From positions 25,403 to 89,402 of the forward strand of contig JBBHKE010000262.1 of NCBI GenBank assembly GCA_037447655.1: 64,000 nt of DNA. The letters are read 5' to 3'. A program made the translations under genes and the position numbers. This stretch comes from Zygnema cylindricum. Its lineage: Eukaryota; Streptophyta; Zygnematophyceae; Zygnematales; Zygnemataceae. Shown here in pieces: positions 1 through 10,793 of the stretch. The first letter of the stretch is position 1. Every line of letters starts with the position of its first letter. The notes under the pieces were generated by a model that was not told where the DNA came from, searched no databases, and saw only the letters and a program-made list of their open reading frames with translations.

Positions 1-406
1 GTTCCTTTCTGAGCCGCCGCTCCCCCCCCCCACTAGATAAACCCTCGGGAGTGGAATGTGATTTTTTCTCCTTTCTCTCCCCCCCTCAAGCTACAAAGTC
101 GCTTGCATTGCCAACAATTGTGGAGCTTGAAGGTAACTATCCCGAGACTATAGCAACCGAAGACTGAAAAGGCAAGAGCATGCTTGAAAACGCATGTGAT
201 TGCATTCAAGTCCATACTCTGCCCTATTAAGCTGCACCTATGGAACTCTGAAATACCTAATGCGGCCGTGGTGTCCAGATGGAATCTCATGGCATGTTCC
301 CGTTATGAAATCGTTGGTGTGGTGCAGATTCCTGCTTCACTATCGAAAATCATTCTAGCTGCTCCTTTACAAAATGTGTAGCTGTGGGGAAAAGAAACTA
401 ATGTCG
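1..406. other. Unassigned left flank
   Basis: I recognise no gene here. A short open frame on the minus strand (33-290) has no domain I can name and its composition does not look coding. The segment ends directly at the first copia LTR; its last five bases are TGTCG. A poly-C run lies near position 25. Confidence 0.4.
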
Positions 407-1447
407 TGTTGAAATTAATAGTTTTCTAGAGTATTTTCTAGGTTTAAATATGTTAGTATAAAAGAAAAGAAAAGGACGGGCAACTTGCCTCCACCTCCTC
501 TCTCTAGCCCCCATACTTGGTGTAGTCACTGAAGGATAGAGAGGGTGGTTGATCCATGGATGCTTTCGTTCAACACGCTGTTATTTTTAGTAGGTTACTA
601 CAAATATACTTGACGGACCCGGGATTTGATCGCGATACCTACAGTTCGTCAAGTTGGCCGATAGCGGTCAGCTTTATCCTATTAGACTAGGACCAATGCT
701 AAATGATATATTATGTGATAGATATATATATATATATTTAGGGAGGTACAAATCCATTTAACTAAAACTGTATACGGTATGCATAGAGACAGTTTTATAA
801 AAGTACGAAGTACGATTCTATTTCAAAACGAATACCACGCATTTTGTTTCGACAATGAAACAAATGTCGCGCAAGTATTTATAACGGCTAAGATTGTGTC
901 TCGCTGCAAATCCAACAGCGCACATCATCGCCGAAATCTCGGAGTGGTCACTTTTGCGTTCTGTGACGTGGCATGACCTGGAGCCACGTGGAGAGATGAC
1001 ATTCGGTCATGGGAATTCCAAGGAATGTACGGACGAGTAAAAAGCAGACACGCGTTCGGTTAATAGCATTGTCGTACATAGGCCGTACAAAAGGTACACC
1101 AGCAGTAGTACTTTTTGGTACAGTACAGTAATCTGATTGTTCCATACTTCAGTAGATAGAATTTATTAGAGGGAATCAGGACTTAGAAAATTTTTTTAGG
1201 TAGTCACCTCTCCCTTTGAGAGTTTATATAAATTGGCATTTTTAGTGTCTCATAACTTATCGGTTGGTTGGCCGTTTTCAGTGATTCATTTTGCTACGGA
1301 CTCAAGGGAGTCTAGGTTGCATATAGGTGCATTCAAACTGTCATTTTGCCTTCTTGGACAGCTGTGGTTGTGGCTTGAAGTGGGTTAGTTAAATACTATC
1401 TAGAGGCTTCATGTATTTTGTGGTCCAATGGAGGACACAGAATTGCA
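407..1447 (+). repeat. 5' LTR of copia family A (LTR A1)
   Basis: The LTR starts TGTTGAAATT and ends GAATTGCA, the TG...CA termini expected of an LTR. It aligns along its length with 17710-18741 in the same orientation and with 6775-7777 in reverse complement. A TATA-like stretch (TTTATATAAATT, about 1223-1236) lies in the conserved part and is a candidate promoter. An antisense tRNA-like segment occupies 610-695. Confidence 0.9.
610..695 (-). other. tRNA-like segment antisense inside LTR A1
   Basis: Read on the minus strand, an A-box-like stretch (TAGTCTAATAG) is followed about 50 bases later by a B-box-like stretch (GCGATCAAATCCC). This is the order and spacing of an internal RNA polymerase III promoter. 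The D and anticodon stems do not pair well, so I call it tRNA-derived rather than a tRNA gene. The equivalent segment occurs in the two other family-A LTRs (7500-7573 and 17911-17995). Confidence 0.5.
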
Positions 1448-1462
1448 AGTTATAGGCCCACC
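1448..1462 (+). other. Primer-binding site matching the anticodon arm of initiator tRNA-Met
   Basis: The 15 bases directly after the LTR read AGTTATAGGCCCACC. The reverse complement of the plant initiator tRNA-Met anticodon arm is GGTTATGGGCCCACC, so 13 of 15 match. This is the site used in half-tRNA priming, known from Drosophila copia, rather than the usual plant site complementary to the tRNA 3' end (TGGTATCAGAGCC). The tRNA sequence is from general knowledge; the match is by eye. Confidence 0.65.
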
Positions 1463-1469
1463 CTCTAGG

Positions 1470-3518
1470 GTGCCCACCTTCAATGGATCTGGGTTCATCT
1501 ATTGGGAAGCCATGATGATGGGAGCTTTGTGCGAAAAACGATAGTGGGGTATCGTCAATGGACAAGTGAAACGTCCACCTTCGAGAACTCCACCAGGATT
1601 TGGAGGAGTAAGGTTTCCTACAGCAACGGCTGACTCAACGGAGGAGGCAGATGATGGGGACACTAGTGTGTCCGAAAAGGGGAAAGGGGAGTGTTGGTTT
1701 TTGGAAACCTTTAGTCCTCTCTATATCACATTGCTATGCTGCCATGCTGCGCTGGTCACACCGCAGACATAGCAGCATGTATGAAAAAGATATTGTGCTG
1801 CCATGCTGCGCTGGTCACATCGCAGCCATAGCAGCTTGCATACTAAGTACTAAGAGTATTGAACGTACGGAATTGGACTTCAAGTGACGCGAAGAAACAT
1901 AGACGAAAGTGTTGAATGTGTTGGAGAAATGGACGGCGGATCGCGAAGCGATCCGATGATTAACATTCGAAATGATTTAAATTGTACGTCGGCCGTACGA
2001 AACATAATGCCGCGGTCAACATGTGATGAATTGGACGCCACCAGAGCTATGGACGGCAGCGCCGTCAGTTTGGTGAGGGACGCGAAATCGCGTCCATCAC
2101 ATGATATTTATTTTGGACGGTCCTGATTCGTTTGACGGAATTTGTACGACGTGTAAATATTTAACAATGTTTTGTCCTGTGTATTTAATTATTAGTGTAG
2201 ATCTTAGATACACTCACATTTATAGAGGCAGTTGATTGATTACGTACGGCTGGTATGCCTCCGTACAGTTAGTAGTAAGCTGTAGTGTATATTTGTAGGA
2301 GTTAGTCATTTCTAGAGTTAGGAACTTTTTGGACAGAAACTGTTTCTGCTCCTTTTTGGGATTTTTCATCTGAGAATTGCTCTCAGTTTTATTGGCAGAA
2401 TTATCTGAAATTTTGCATGTGTGTTCCTCTTTGTATTGGCAACATTGTGGCGAATTTGCAGACCTATTGTGTTTCTGGTTTGCTTGGGGCTTCATTGTGA
2501 AGTTGGTCATATTTATCAAAGTTCTGGCAGGCTGTTTTTCTGTAACTTTGACTGAGTGTTGTGATTATTCGGTTTGGTATTATTATATGAAATTTGGTGG
2601 GAATACTAAGTGGACTAGGAACTATCTGGTTTTGTAGTTTTAGCTTGGTTTGGTTATTCTGTAGAATTCTGAGTGGAATCAAAGGAGGCTGTTTTGGGGT
2701 AGTCTGTGGTGCTTCCGAGGGTACATTCATGGCTGAAAAGGGCTATGAACAACAGGGAGGAGACACCCCTCACTCCTATTGCCATAGTCCTGCGATTGGC
2801 GACCGTGAAGACCGCGGAGAACAATACTCAAATGTGGGAGGATGTAAACATGGCTGCGAAGAACTTCATTCTGAGGCACCTCACTCAAGCTTTGGCCACT
2901 CCTCATCTTCACATTTACAAGGCCGAGGAGTTGTGTGTGAGTTTGGTGGAGATTTATAGAGCTGGAACTATTCAAGAGCTCTAGTTGGCTAAGCAAAAGC
3001 TAGTGAGTTACACTTACAAAGGAGGAAAGATGTTAGATTACTGTAACGATCTCTCTTGTTTGTATATGGAGATGGAAAGTGACGGATGGACATGTACAAT
3101 GAAAATGAAAGTTAACACCCTTATCATGAAGTTACCAGATGAGTACGAGAACATAGTGTACCGAGTACAAGAAATGGCTGATAGTTCATGGAAATGGAAC
3201 TCAGTGGTCAGGATGATACTTGTGCAGGAAAACACAATGGAGATTAGGAGAGGAGGAAAGAGCATTCAAGCTCTAGCAAGAGGAGGGGACCGATGGGGAA
3301 AGGACTCGAAGAAACCGTACAAAAGGGAAAGAGATCATTCTGGAGGACCAAGGCCCCCAAAGGGTCTTTGTCATCTTTGCAAAAATCCGGGACACTTCAA
3401 CGCAGATTGTGTCAAGCAGTCCGAGCTGAGGCTCAAAGAGAACCGTGGAGGGAGTTCTTCCGGAGGGAAGAAAAAATGCACTTGTGGTTACAAAAGTGAC
3501 AGGAGAAACCGGGGATGA
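1470..3518 (+). pseudogene. copia gag (family A, plus copy), split by a solo LTR
   Basis: The N-terminal part (from about 1470) has the FNGSGFIYWEA motif typical of plant copia gag. It contains an in-frame TAG at 1542. At 1692 a 1063-bp solo LTR interrupts the frame; skipping it and one copy of its GGGAG target duplication leaves the same frame open into 2760-2980. A second TAG follows the residues IQEL (about 2982); the same stop is present in the minus-strand copy. Downstream lies a zinc knuckle (CHLCKNPGHFNADC, C-x2-C-x4-H-x4-C, about 3370-3410), after which the frame shifts. The start codon is not clear. Confidence 0.85.
1692..2754 (+). mobile_element. Solo LTR, family B, inserted in copia gag
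   Basis: The segment starts TGTTG and ends CAACA, inverted LTR-type termini. It is flanked by the perfect 5-bp target duplication GGGAG (1687-1691 and 2755-2759). Neither a primer-binding site nor coding sequence lies inside, so it is a solo LTR. The left part contains imperfect repeats of the type TGCCATGCTGCGCTGGTCAC (about 1739-1830). Similar GCTGCTATG-rich sequence occurs in LTR family C (15704-16135 and 37097-37580), perhaps a shared regulatory module. Confidence 0.88.
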
Positions 3519-3960
3519 GTCTTCTAAGAACGATGGGGAGCTTCTTCTTGACGAGAATCTGGAGAAGAACAAGATCCCTCATAGACAGAAATGTGCCCTT
3601 GGAGCAATTCGGGAGGCTCCACAGGAAGGATGGATCATCGACTCACGTGCATCTATGCATATGTGTGGTGATAAAGAACTCTTCACTAAGCTAAGAAAGA
3701 TCCCTACTGTAGAGATAGAGTATGGGGATGGGAGAGTGGTTTCTACAGATCTAGTGGGATCAGTAGATTTGAAAGTCTTAGTGGAGGGTAAGACTTCTAT
3801 ACTTACATTCTCAAAATGTACTCTACATTCCTCAGCTGAGTAAAAATCTTGTCTCTACGTCTGTGTTAGATGACAAATAGTTTGATACCTTCACTAGAAA
3901 GGGAGTCTTTATAGCTCAGTATGGGGATGAAGTTTACTTCACGGCAGATAAGGGTAGCCA
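3445..3960 (+). pseudogene. copia gag C-terminus and protease (family A, plus copy)
   Basis: This region encodes a lysine/glutamate-rich linker and then the retropepsin motif region GWIIDSRASMHMCG. The copia protease active site is normally D-S-G-A/T-S. Here the glycine is arginine (DSR), which should abolish catalysis. The frame closes at a TAA after residues HSSAE (3841-3843). In another frame the next residues (LYIPQLSKNLVS) are the normal copia continuation, so there is a one-base shift just upstream. The minus-strand copy shows the same DSR and the same shift. Confidence 0.85.
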
Positions 3961-3964
3961 ATGA

Positions 3965-4775
3965 ATGTTTAGGCTTAACCTGAGTAAAGAAAAGAAGAAT
4001 GCATACTATGTTGGTGTTCCTAAGTTGATGATTTCGCATAAGCGGTTGGGGCATGTACATTTTGATAGGTTGAGGGAAATGAAAAAGCTTGGGGTAATAG
4101 AAGGCATTCAGTTTGGGGATAATGAAATGATGGATGATTGTCGTGACTGTGCTCAAGGTAAGGCTCACAGACTTCCCTTTCCCAAAACCGCCACATATAG
4201 AGGTGAGAAAGTATTAGATTTGGTCCACACAGATATTTGGGGACCTGCAAAAGTACCTTCGGTTGGAGGAAAAAGGTTTATGATCACAATAACCGACGAC
4301 TGGTCTAGATACTCAACAGTATACTTTCTAAAATCAAAGTCTGAAGCATCAACTTACTTCAAAGAATATAAAGCATGGAGTGAGAAGTTGCATGAAACTC
4401 CCATTAAGAGGATAAGGAGTGATAATGGGGGGGAATATACCTCTAACCTGTTTGAGGAATATCTGAGAGATGAGGGAATACAACACCAGAAAACTGTACC
4501 TATAACCCGAAACAAAATGGGTTAGCTGAGAGGTTCAATCGAACACTAGGAGATAGTGCATGCAGTATGTTGGCCGACAAGAAAATACGAAAGAGATTTT
4601 GGGCAGAGGCAATGAACTATGCCAACTACATAAAAAATAGAGTCCTTACCTCAACTGTAAAGGGAGTGACACCTTATAAGAGATGGGTTGGAAGGAAACC
4701 AGATATTTCATACCTTAAAGTGTCCAGTAGCCATGTTTACACTCTTGACACAGATAAAAAAACTAGAAACTAAAT
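3965..4775 (+). pseudogene. copia integrase (family A, plus copy)
   Basis: The GAG-pre-integrase His/Cys region (HKRLGHVHFDRLREMKKLG then DCRDCAQGK) is followed by the catalytic core: first Asp in VHTDIWGP, second Asp in RSDNGGEY. A frameshift near 4500 separates the region that should hold the third residue (P-E-N/Q-G context). The C-terminal part resumes at 4567-4773 (RFWAEAMNYANYIKNR, then a GRKPDISYLKV motif). The minus copy retains the P-E-Q-N-G motif but breaks elsewhere. Confidence 0.88.
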
Positions 4776-4799
4776 GGTAAGGGAAAACCTGGATACTTT

Positions 4800-6330
4800 G
4801 TGGGATATGATGAGGATGTTAACGGGTATAGAGTCTATGACTTAGCAAAGAAGGATATCATCCTGGTAAAACACCTAGTTGTCATGGATGAAGGAAAGTC
4901 ATTTGATACCTTCAAATATATAAAGAAGATAAAAATCAGATTCGAGTCTAAGAGTGAGGAGAACTCGGTCGTTCCCGAAAGGGATATGAGTGAAACCGTG
5001 ATTGCAGATTCAAGGGAGATCCGAGATACAGAAGACTCACCGAAAACCTCACATACTCCTATGGACCTCGAGGAGATAGAAGAAGCGGGACCAAAACCGG
5101 CTTCTATGGACAGGGGAGGCGATGAGACAATGAGAAGAAACCCAAGACTTCTATCCATTCCAGCTTCGAAGTTTGAGGGAGGAAGGAGGAGCAACAAAAG
5201 AATACAAGAAAAACAGGTCGCTTATAAGGTAACTAAGCTATCTCACCCAGATAAGCCTCAGTCTTACTCGGAGGCAGTGAATAGTCCAGAGAAAGAAAGA
5301 TGGATTAGAGCCATAAATGATGAGATGGCTTTTATCATGGAAGCAAATACTTGGTTCTAGCAGATTGTCCTCCAGACAAAAAACCTATTGGGTGTAAATG
5401 GGTATTTAAACTAAAACTGAACCCTGATAATACCATTGAAAGATATAAGGCTCAATTGGTAGCGAAGCGATTCACCCAAAAAGAGGGGATTGACTATGAG
5501 GAGACCTTTGCTCCAGTTGTTTAGTTCCCATCAGTAAGGATTCTCCTCAATCTGGCAGCAGCGGAAGACATGGAAATACACAAGATAGACATTAAGATTG
5601 CTTTTCTTAATTGTGAGTTAGAGGAAGAAATTTTCATGAGGCAACCCGAGGGGTTCGTGGAAGAAGGAGAAGAGAGCAAAGTCTGCAGGCTCATAAAGTC
5701 CTTATATGGACTGAAGCAGGCTCCCCAAAGTGGAATAAGAAACTAGATGAGTTTCTCACCGATCTTGGATATATCCGTATCAGCTCTAACCATTCTATCT
5801 GTATGTTTGAAGATGAGAAATGTGTCATTTTTATTGCTAGTTATGTGTATGATCTGTTTGTGTTAAGTAAGTCTTTGGAGAAGATCAATAGGCTAAAGAA
5901 AGATCTTAGGGGCAGATTTGATATGAAGGATTTAGGGGAGGCAAAATATATTTTGGGGATCTAAATGGAGAGAGATAGGGGGAAGAAGATTATCAGACTT
6001 ACTCAAAAAGAAGCAATAGGAAATATGCTTGAGAAATTCCAGATGGAAAATGCTAACAGTTCTACCACTCCTATGGACTTGAAAAAAGTAAGTGATGGGA
6101 GTGTAGAAGGAGGAGTGATGATCTTAGACGATCAGATAAGTCCAGAGGAGAGAGTGTTTATGAAGTCTATCCCTTATAGACAGGTCGTAGGAAGTTTAAT
6201 CTATTTTATGAACCGTACTAGGCCAGACATAGCGGCAGCAGTTGGAGTACTCAGTAAGAGTCTTAATGATCCTAGGAAGAGAGACTGGGAGGTAGCCAAG
6301 AGAGTCATGAGATATGTGGTTGTAACCTGA
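4800..6330 (+). pseudogene. copia linker and reverse transcriptase (family A, plus copy)
   Basis: 4800-5360 encodes the acidic linker and the RT entry motif ([22 protein letters not shown]). The RT core follows in broken frames: [11 protein letters not shown] near 5400, then about 5600-5720, then a YVYD sequence near 5845 where the catalytic YVDD is expected. The last part (5965-6330) contains the post-RT motif IPYRQVVGSLIYFMNRTRPDI. In-frame stops at 5358, 5521 and 5962 show the copy is dead. The YVDD tetrad is intact in the minus copy. Confidence 0.88.
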
Positions 6331-6432
6331 GAATTATGGTTGCATTTGGGAGGCAAACACACTCATATCACCACTTAGAGTGATGCTAGTTATGGGGATG
6401 CATCTATGAGAAGATGCTTTTCTTGATATGTT

Positions 6433-6774
6433 TTGTATGTGGGGGATGGTGCTTGCTGTTGGAGAAGTAAGCAACAAAAGGTGGTTGCTCAATCTACTAT
6501 GGAGGTTGGGTATATGGCGTCTTGTTCTGTTGTAAAAAAACTAATGTGGGTGAAGTCATTGTTGCAAGAACTGGGATATATAAAGGAGGAAGTGTATGAA
6601 ATCTTTTGCGATAATCAAGCTACAATCGCAATTGCGGCCAATCAAAAACACCATTTCAAAGCAAAACATATGGACATAAGATTAAGTTTCATAAGAGAAA
6701 AAGTTGAAAATAAAATTATAAATCTTGTGTATAGACCTGATGAAGAAATGGTGGTTGACATGATGACCAAACCG
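6433..6774 (+). pseudogene. copia RNase H (family A, plus copy, truncated)
   Basis: Typical copia RNase H residues are seen: CCWRSKQQKVVAQSTMEVGYM, FCDNQATIAIAANQKHHFKAKH, MDIRLSFIREKV and DMMTKP. The coding region ends at 6774, where the inverted LTR begins; the last codons and stop of the element are missing compared with the minus copy. Confidence 0.88.
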
Positions 6775-7777
6775 TGCAATTCTGTGTCCTCTATTGGACT
6801 ACAGAATACAGGAAGCCTCTAGATAGTATTTAACTAACCCACTTTAAGCCACGACCAGTGTTGCCGAATATGGCAAACTGACAATTTGAATGCACCCCTA
6901 TGCAGCCTGGACTCCCGTCAGTCCGTAGCAAAAAGAAATACTAAAAACGGCCAACCAGCCGATAAGTTATGAGTCGGCAAAAATGCCATGTTTATACAAA
7001 CTCTCAAAGAGAGATAGGTTCCTATCTACCAAAATTCTCTAAGTCCTAAATCCCTCTCACAAACCCTATCTATTGAAGTACGAACCAATCGGATCATTAT
7101 AGAGTACAGAAAAGTACTATGGCCGATGTACTTTCTGTACGGCCTATGTATGGCAATGCCATTAAGTGGACGTGTGTCCACTTTTCACTTGTCCTTATGT
7201 TCGCCGGAATTCCTGCGACCAAATGTCATCCCTTCGCGTGGCGCCACGTCACGCCACGTCCATAAACGCCAAAAGTGACCATTCCGTGATCTCCGCATTG
7301 ATGTACGCCGTCGGATCAGATTCCATATTAAATGTCCGCCGTCGAAAAGAAATGTCCGATTCATTTGTTTGCGTGCGAGATAATGTTCGCACTATATAAT
7401 ACTTGGTTCCATGTTCTTTCGTTCGTAATTCCGTTAATCGAATTCATAGACGTAACATTGTTTAAGTAAATATCAAACCTAATATATGCTAACGGACTTC
7501 TACAACAGACTGGGTAGAGCTAACGGCTAAGCCGCGCTCTACCGGTCGGAGGTTCGAGTCCTGCCGGACTCAACCTTTTGTTGAGAGTGACTTAAGTCAC
7601 TCTTTAGCCCTGCCTGCTTAAGCTAGGACAACCATGGCTCAGCCACCCTCTGTATCCCTCAGTGTTTATGACAAGTATGGTGAGAAGAGAGAGGAGGCGG
7701 AGGCAGGCTGTCCACCTTTTCTATTTTGTACTAAGTTCAGACCTAGAAAATACCATATAAAAATAACAATTTCAACA
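6775..7777 (-). repeat. 3' LTR of copia family A, minus-strand copy (LTR A2)
   Basis: This is the reverse complement of the family-A LTR: TGCAATTC at the left edge and TTCAACA at the right edge. On the element's own strand a polypurine tract (7778-7790) lies just upstream of it, so it is the 3' LTR of the minus-strand element. It is also the spacer between the two inverted copia copies. Confidence 0.9.
7500..7573 (+). other. tRNA-like segment in LTR A2
   Basis: The plus strand here is antisense to the element. It has an A-box-like stretch (ACAGACTGGGTAGAGC) and a perfect B-box (GGTTCGAGTCC) about 40 bases apart. The stems are only partly pairable. It occupies the position equivalent to the tRNA-like segments in LTRs A1 and A3. 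Confidence 0.55.
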
Positions 7778-7790
7778 CTCCCCTTATTTT
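7778..7790 (-). other. Polypurine tract of the minus-strand copia element
   Basis: On the minus strand, AAAATAAGGGGAG lies immediately before the TG of the LTR. This is the expected position and composition of the plus-strand priming site. Confidence 0.75.
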
Positions 7791-8327
7791 CTAGTCTAAT
7801 TTAAATTTTATTTTTAATCCACACTTTTCCGTGCAATATTTTAACTTGGGAGAAGGCACCGGTTTTGTCATCATATCAGCTACCATTTCCTCATCAGATC
7901 TATATACAAGGTTCACGATTTTATTCTGAACCTTTTCTCTTACAAAACTTAATCTTATGTCCATATGTTTAGCCTTAAAATGATGTTTTGGATTAGCTGC
8001 AATTGCAATGGCAGCTTGATTATCACAAAACACTTCATGCACTCCCTCCTTCATATACCCCAGTTCTTGCATCAAGGATTTGACCCACATCAACTCTTTC
8101 ACAGCAGAACAAGAGGCCATGTACTCAGCCTCCATAGTAGACTGAGCAACCACCTTTTGTTGCTTACTGCTCCAACAGCAAGCCCCTTCCCCAACATACA
8201 CCACATAACCAGAAGTGCATCTTCTCATAGGTGCGTCCCCATAACTGGCATCATTCCAAGTGGTGATGTCAGTGTGCTCCCCTCCCAAATGCAACCATAA
8301 CTCTCTGGTTCCTGCCAGATATCTCAT
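7791..8327 (-). pseudogene. copia RNase H (family A, minus copy)
   Basis: An open frame of 178 codons covers the whole RNase H: WNDASYGDAPMRRCTSGYVV, SKQQKVVAQSTMEAEYM, CDNQAAIAIAANPKHHFKAKH and ADMMTKP, with a natural stop just before the polypurine tract. It is the best preserved domain of the pair, but it is separated from RT by a frame break near 8330-8400. Confidence 0.88.
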
Positions 8328-8376
8328 GACTCTCTTGGCTGCCTCCCAATCCCTCTTCCTAGGATCATTAAGACTC

Positions 8377-9360
8377 CTACTGAGGACTCCAACTGCTGCC
8401 GCTATGTCCGGCCCGGGTACAATTCATAAAATAGATTAAACTTCTTACGACCTGTCTATAAGGAATAGTCTTCATAAACTCTCTCTTTTCTGTACGTATT
8501 TGATCATCTAAGATCATCACTCCTCCTTCTACACTCCCATCACTTAATTTTTTCAAGTCCATGGGAGTGGTACAACTGTTAGCATTTTCCATCTGGAATT
8601 TCTCAAGCATATTACCTATTGCTTCTTTCTGAGTAAGTCTGATAATCTTCTTCCCCCTATCTCTCTCCATTTGAATCCCCAAAATATATTTTGCCTCCCC
8701 TAAATGCTTCATATCAAATCTGCTTCTGATATCTGTTTTTAACTTAGTGATCTTATCCAAGGATTTACTCAACACAAGTAGATCATCCACATAAATTGCA
8801 ATAAAAATAACACCATTCTCATCTTCAAACATATAGATAGAATGGTCAGAGTTGTTATGGATATATCCCAGACTGGTAAGAAACTCATCTAGTTTCTTAT
8901 TCCACTGTCGGGGAGCCTACTTTAGTCCATATAAAGACTTTATGAGCCTGCAGACTTTACTCTCTTCTCCTTCTTCCACGAACCCCTCGGGTTGTCTCAT
9001 GAAAATTTCTTCCTCTAATTCACCATTAAGAAACGCAGTCTTTATGTCCATCTGGTGTATTTCCATGTCTTCCGCTGCTGCCAGGTAGAGGAGAATCCTT
9101 ACTGATGGGAACCGAACAACTGGAGCAAAGGTCTCCTCATAGTCAATCCCCTCCTTTTGAGTGAACCCCTTAGCTACCAATCGAGCCTTATATCTTTCAA
9201 TTGTATTATCTGGGTTCAGTTTTAGTCTAAATACCCATTTACATCCAATAGGTTTTCTGTGTGGAGGACAATCTGCTAGTTCCCAAGTATTTGCTTCCAT
9301 GATAGAAGCCATCTCATCATTTATAACTCTAATCCATCTTTCTTTCTCTGAACTATTCAC
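8377..9360 (-). pseudogene. copia reverse transcriptase (family A, minus copy)
   Basis: The first half (8917-9360) has the RT entry and core: [49 protein letters not shown] and QMDIKTAFLNGELEEEI. It ends at a stop after KSLYGLK. The second half (8377-8832) has the catalytic tetrad YVDD in IAIYVDDLLVLSK and the motif PYRQVVRSLIYFMNCT. All key RT motifs are present, yet split by a stop and a frame change. Confidence 0.88.
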
Positions 9361-9501
9361 TGCCTCCGAGTAAGACTGAGGCTCATCAGGGTGAGATAGC
9401 TTAGTTACCTTATGAGCGTCTTGTTTTTCCTGTAATCTTTTGCTGCTCCTCCTTCCTCCCTCAAACTGCGAAGCAAGAATGGATGGAAGTCTTGGATTTC
9501 T

Positions 9502-10613
9502 TCACACTGTTTCATCGGCTCCCTTGTCCATGGAAACCGGTTCTTGTCCCACTTCTTCTATCTCCTCGAAGTCCATAGGAGTATGTGAGGTTTCTGGTGA
9601 GTCTCCTGTATCTTGGATCTCCCCTGAATCTGTTATCACGATGTCACCCATGTCTCTTTCGGGAACGACTGAGTTCTCCTCACTTTCGGACTCAAATCTG
9701 ATCCTTATCTTCTTTGTATATTTGAAGGGGTCTAATGACTTCCCCTCATCCATGACAACTAAGTGTTCGACCAGAATGATATCTTTCTTTGCTAAGTCAT
9801 AGACTCTATATCCCTTAACATCCTCATCATATCCCACAAAGTATCCAGGTTTTCCCTTAGCATCTAGTTTCCAGTTTTTCTTATCCGTGTCAAGACTGTA
9901 AACTTGGCTACCAAATACTTTAAGGTGTGAGATATCAGGTTTCCTTCCAACCCATCTCTCATAAGGTGTCACTCCCTTTACAGCTGAGGTAAGGACTCTA
10001 TTCTTAATATAGTTGGCACCGTTCATTGCCTCTGCCCAAAATCTTTTTCCTATTTTCTTGTCTGCCAACATACTGCATGCACTATCTCCTAGTGTTCTAT
10101 TCAACATCTCAAATACCCCATTTTGTTCCGGGTTATATGGTACAGTTTTTTGGTGTTGCACTCCCTCATCTCTCAGATATTCCTCAAACAGGTTAGAGGT
10201 ATATTCCCCCCCTTATCACTCCTTATCCTCTTAATAGGGGTTTCATGCAACTTCTCACTCCATGCTTTATATTCTTTGAAGTAAGTTGATGCTTCAGACT
10301 TATTTTTCAGAAAGTAGACTCTACAATTTCTAGACAAATCATCAGTTAATGTCATCATAAACCTCTTTCCTCCAACCGAAGGTACTTTTGCAAGTCCCCA
10401 AATATCTGTGTGGACTAAATCTAACACTTTCTCACCTCTATATGTGGCGGCTTTCGGAAAGGGAAGTTTGTGAGCCTTACCTTGAGCACAACCACTACAA
10501 TCATCCATCATTTCATTATCCCCAAACTGAATGCCATCTACTACCCCAAGCTTTTTCATTTCCCTTAACCTATCAAAATGCACATGCCCCAACCGTTTAT
10601 GCCAAATCATCAC
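9502..10613 (-). pseudogene. copia integrase (family A, minus copy)
   Basis: 10173-10613 holds the His/Cys region (WHKRLGHVHFDRLREMKKLG, CSGCAQGK) and the first two catalytic Asp contexts (HTDIWG, RSD). A one-base loss before the G7 run near 10210 (relative to the plus copy) shifts the frame right after RSD. 9502-10161 continues with the glutamate context (PYNPEQNGVFE), the integrase C-terminal region (GRKPDISHLKVFGSQVYSLD, PGYFVGYDED) and the acidic linker. Confidence 0.88.
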
Positions 10614-10793
10614 CTTAGGAACACCAACATAGTAAGAATCTTCTTTTCATTACTCAAGTTAAGCCTAAACATTCCTTGGCTATCCTTATCTGCTGTGAAG
10701 TAAACTTCATCCCCATACTTAGCTGTAAAGACTCCCTTTCTAGTGAAAGTATCAAACTCTTTGTCATCTAACATAGACGTAGAGACAAGATTT

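Larger units (their letters stand above)
407..6774 (+). mobile_element. Ty1/copia element, family A, plus-strand copy (decayed, 3' end lost)
   Basis: A 5' LTR (407-1447) is followed by a primer-binding site and a gag-pol region in copia order: gag with zinc knuckle, protease, integrase, reverse transcriptase, RNase H. The coding region stops right after the RNase H C-terminus (residues DMMTKP) at 6774. There it abuts, base for base, the end of an oppositely oriented family-A LTR, so its own polypurine tract and 3' LTR are missing. The internal region carries a foreign solo LTR (1692-2754) and several stops and frameshifts, so it cannot make protein. It forms an inverted pair with the copy at 6775-11830. 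Confidence 0.9.

Noticed and set aside
33-290. Minus-strand open frame of 85 codons at the left edge.
   Set aside because: No similarity recognised and too short to support a call.
2976-2990. Programmed readthrough of the gag TAG shared by both copia copies.
   Set aside because: The same copies also share a protease active-site change and a frameshift, so inherited damage explains the stop better. The bases after TAG do not match the well-known plant readthrough context.
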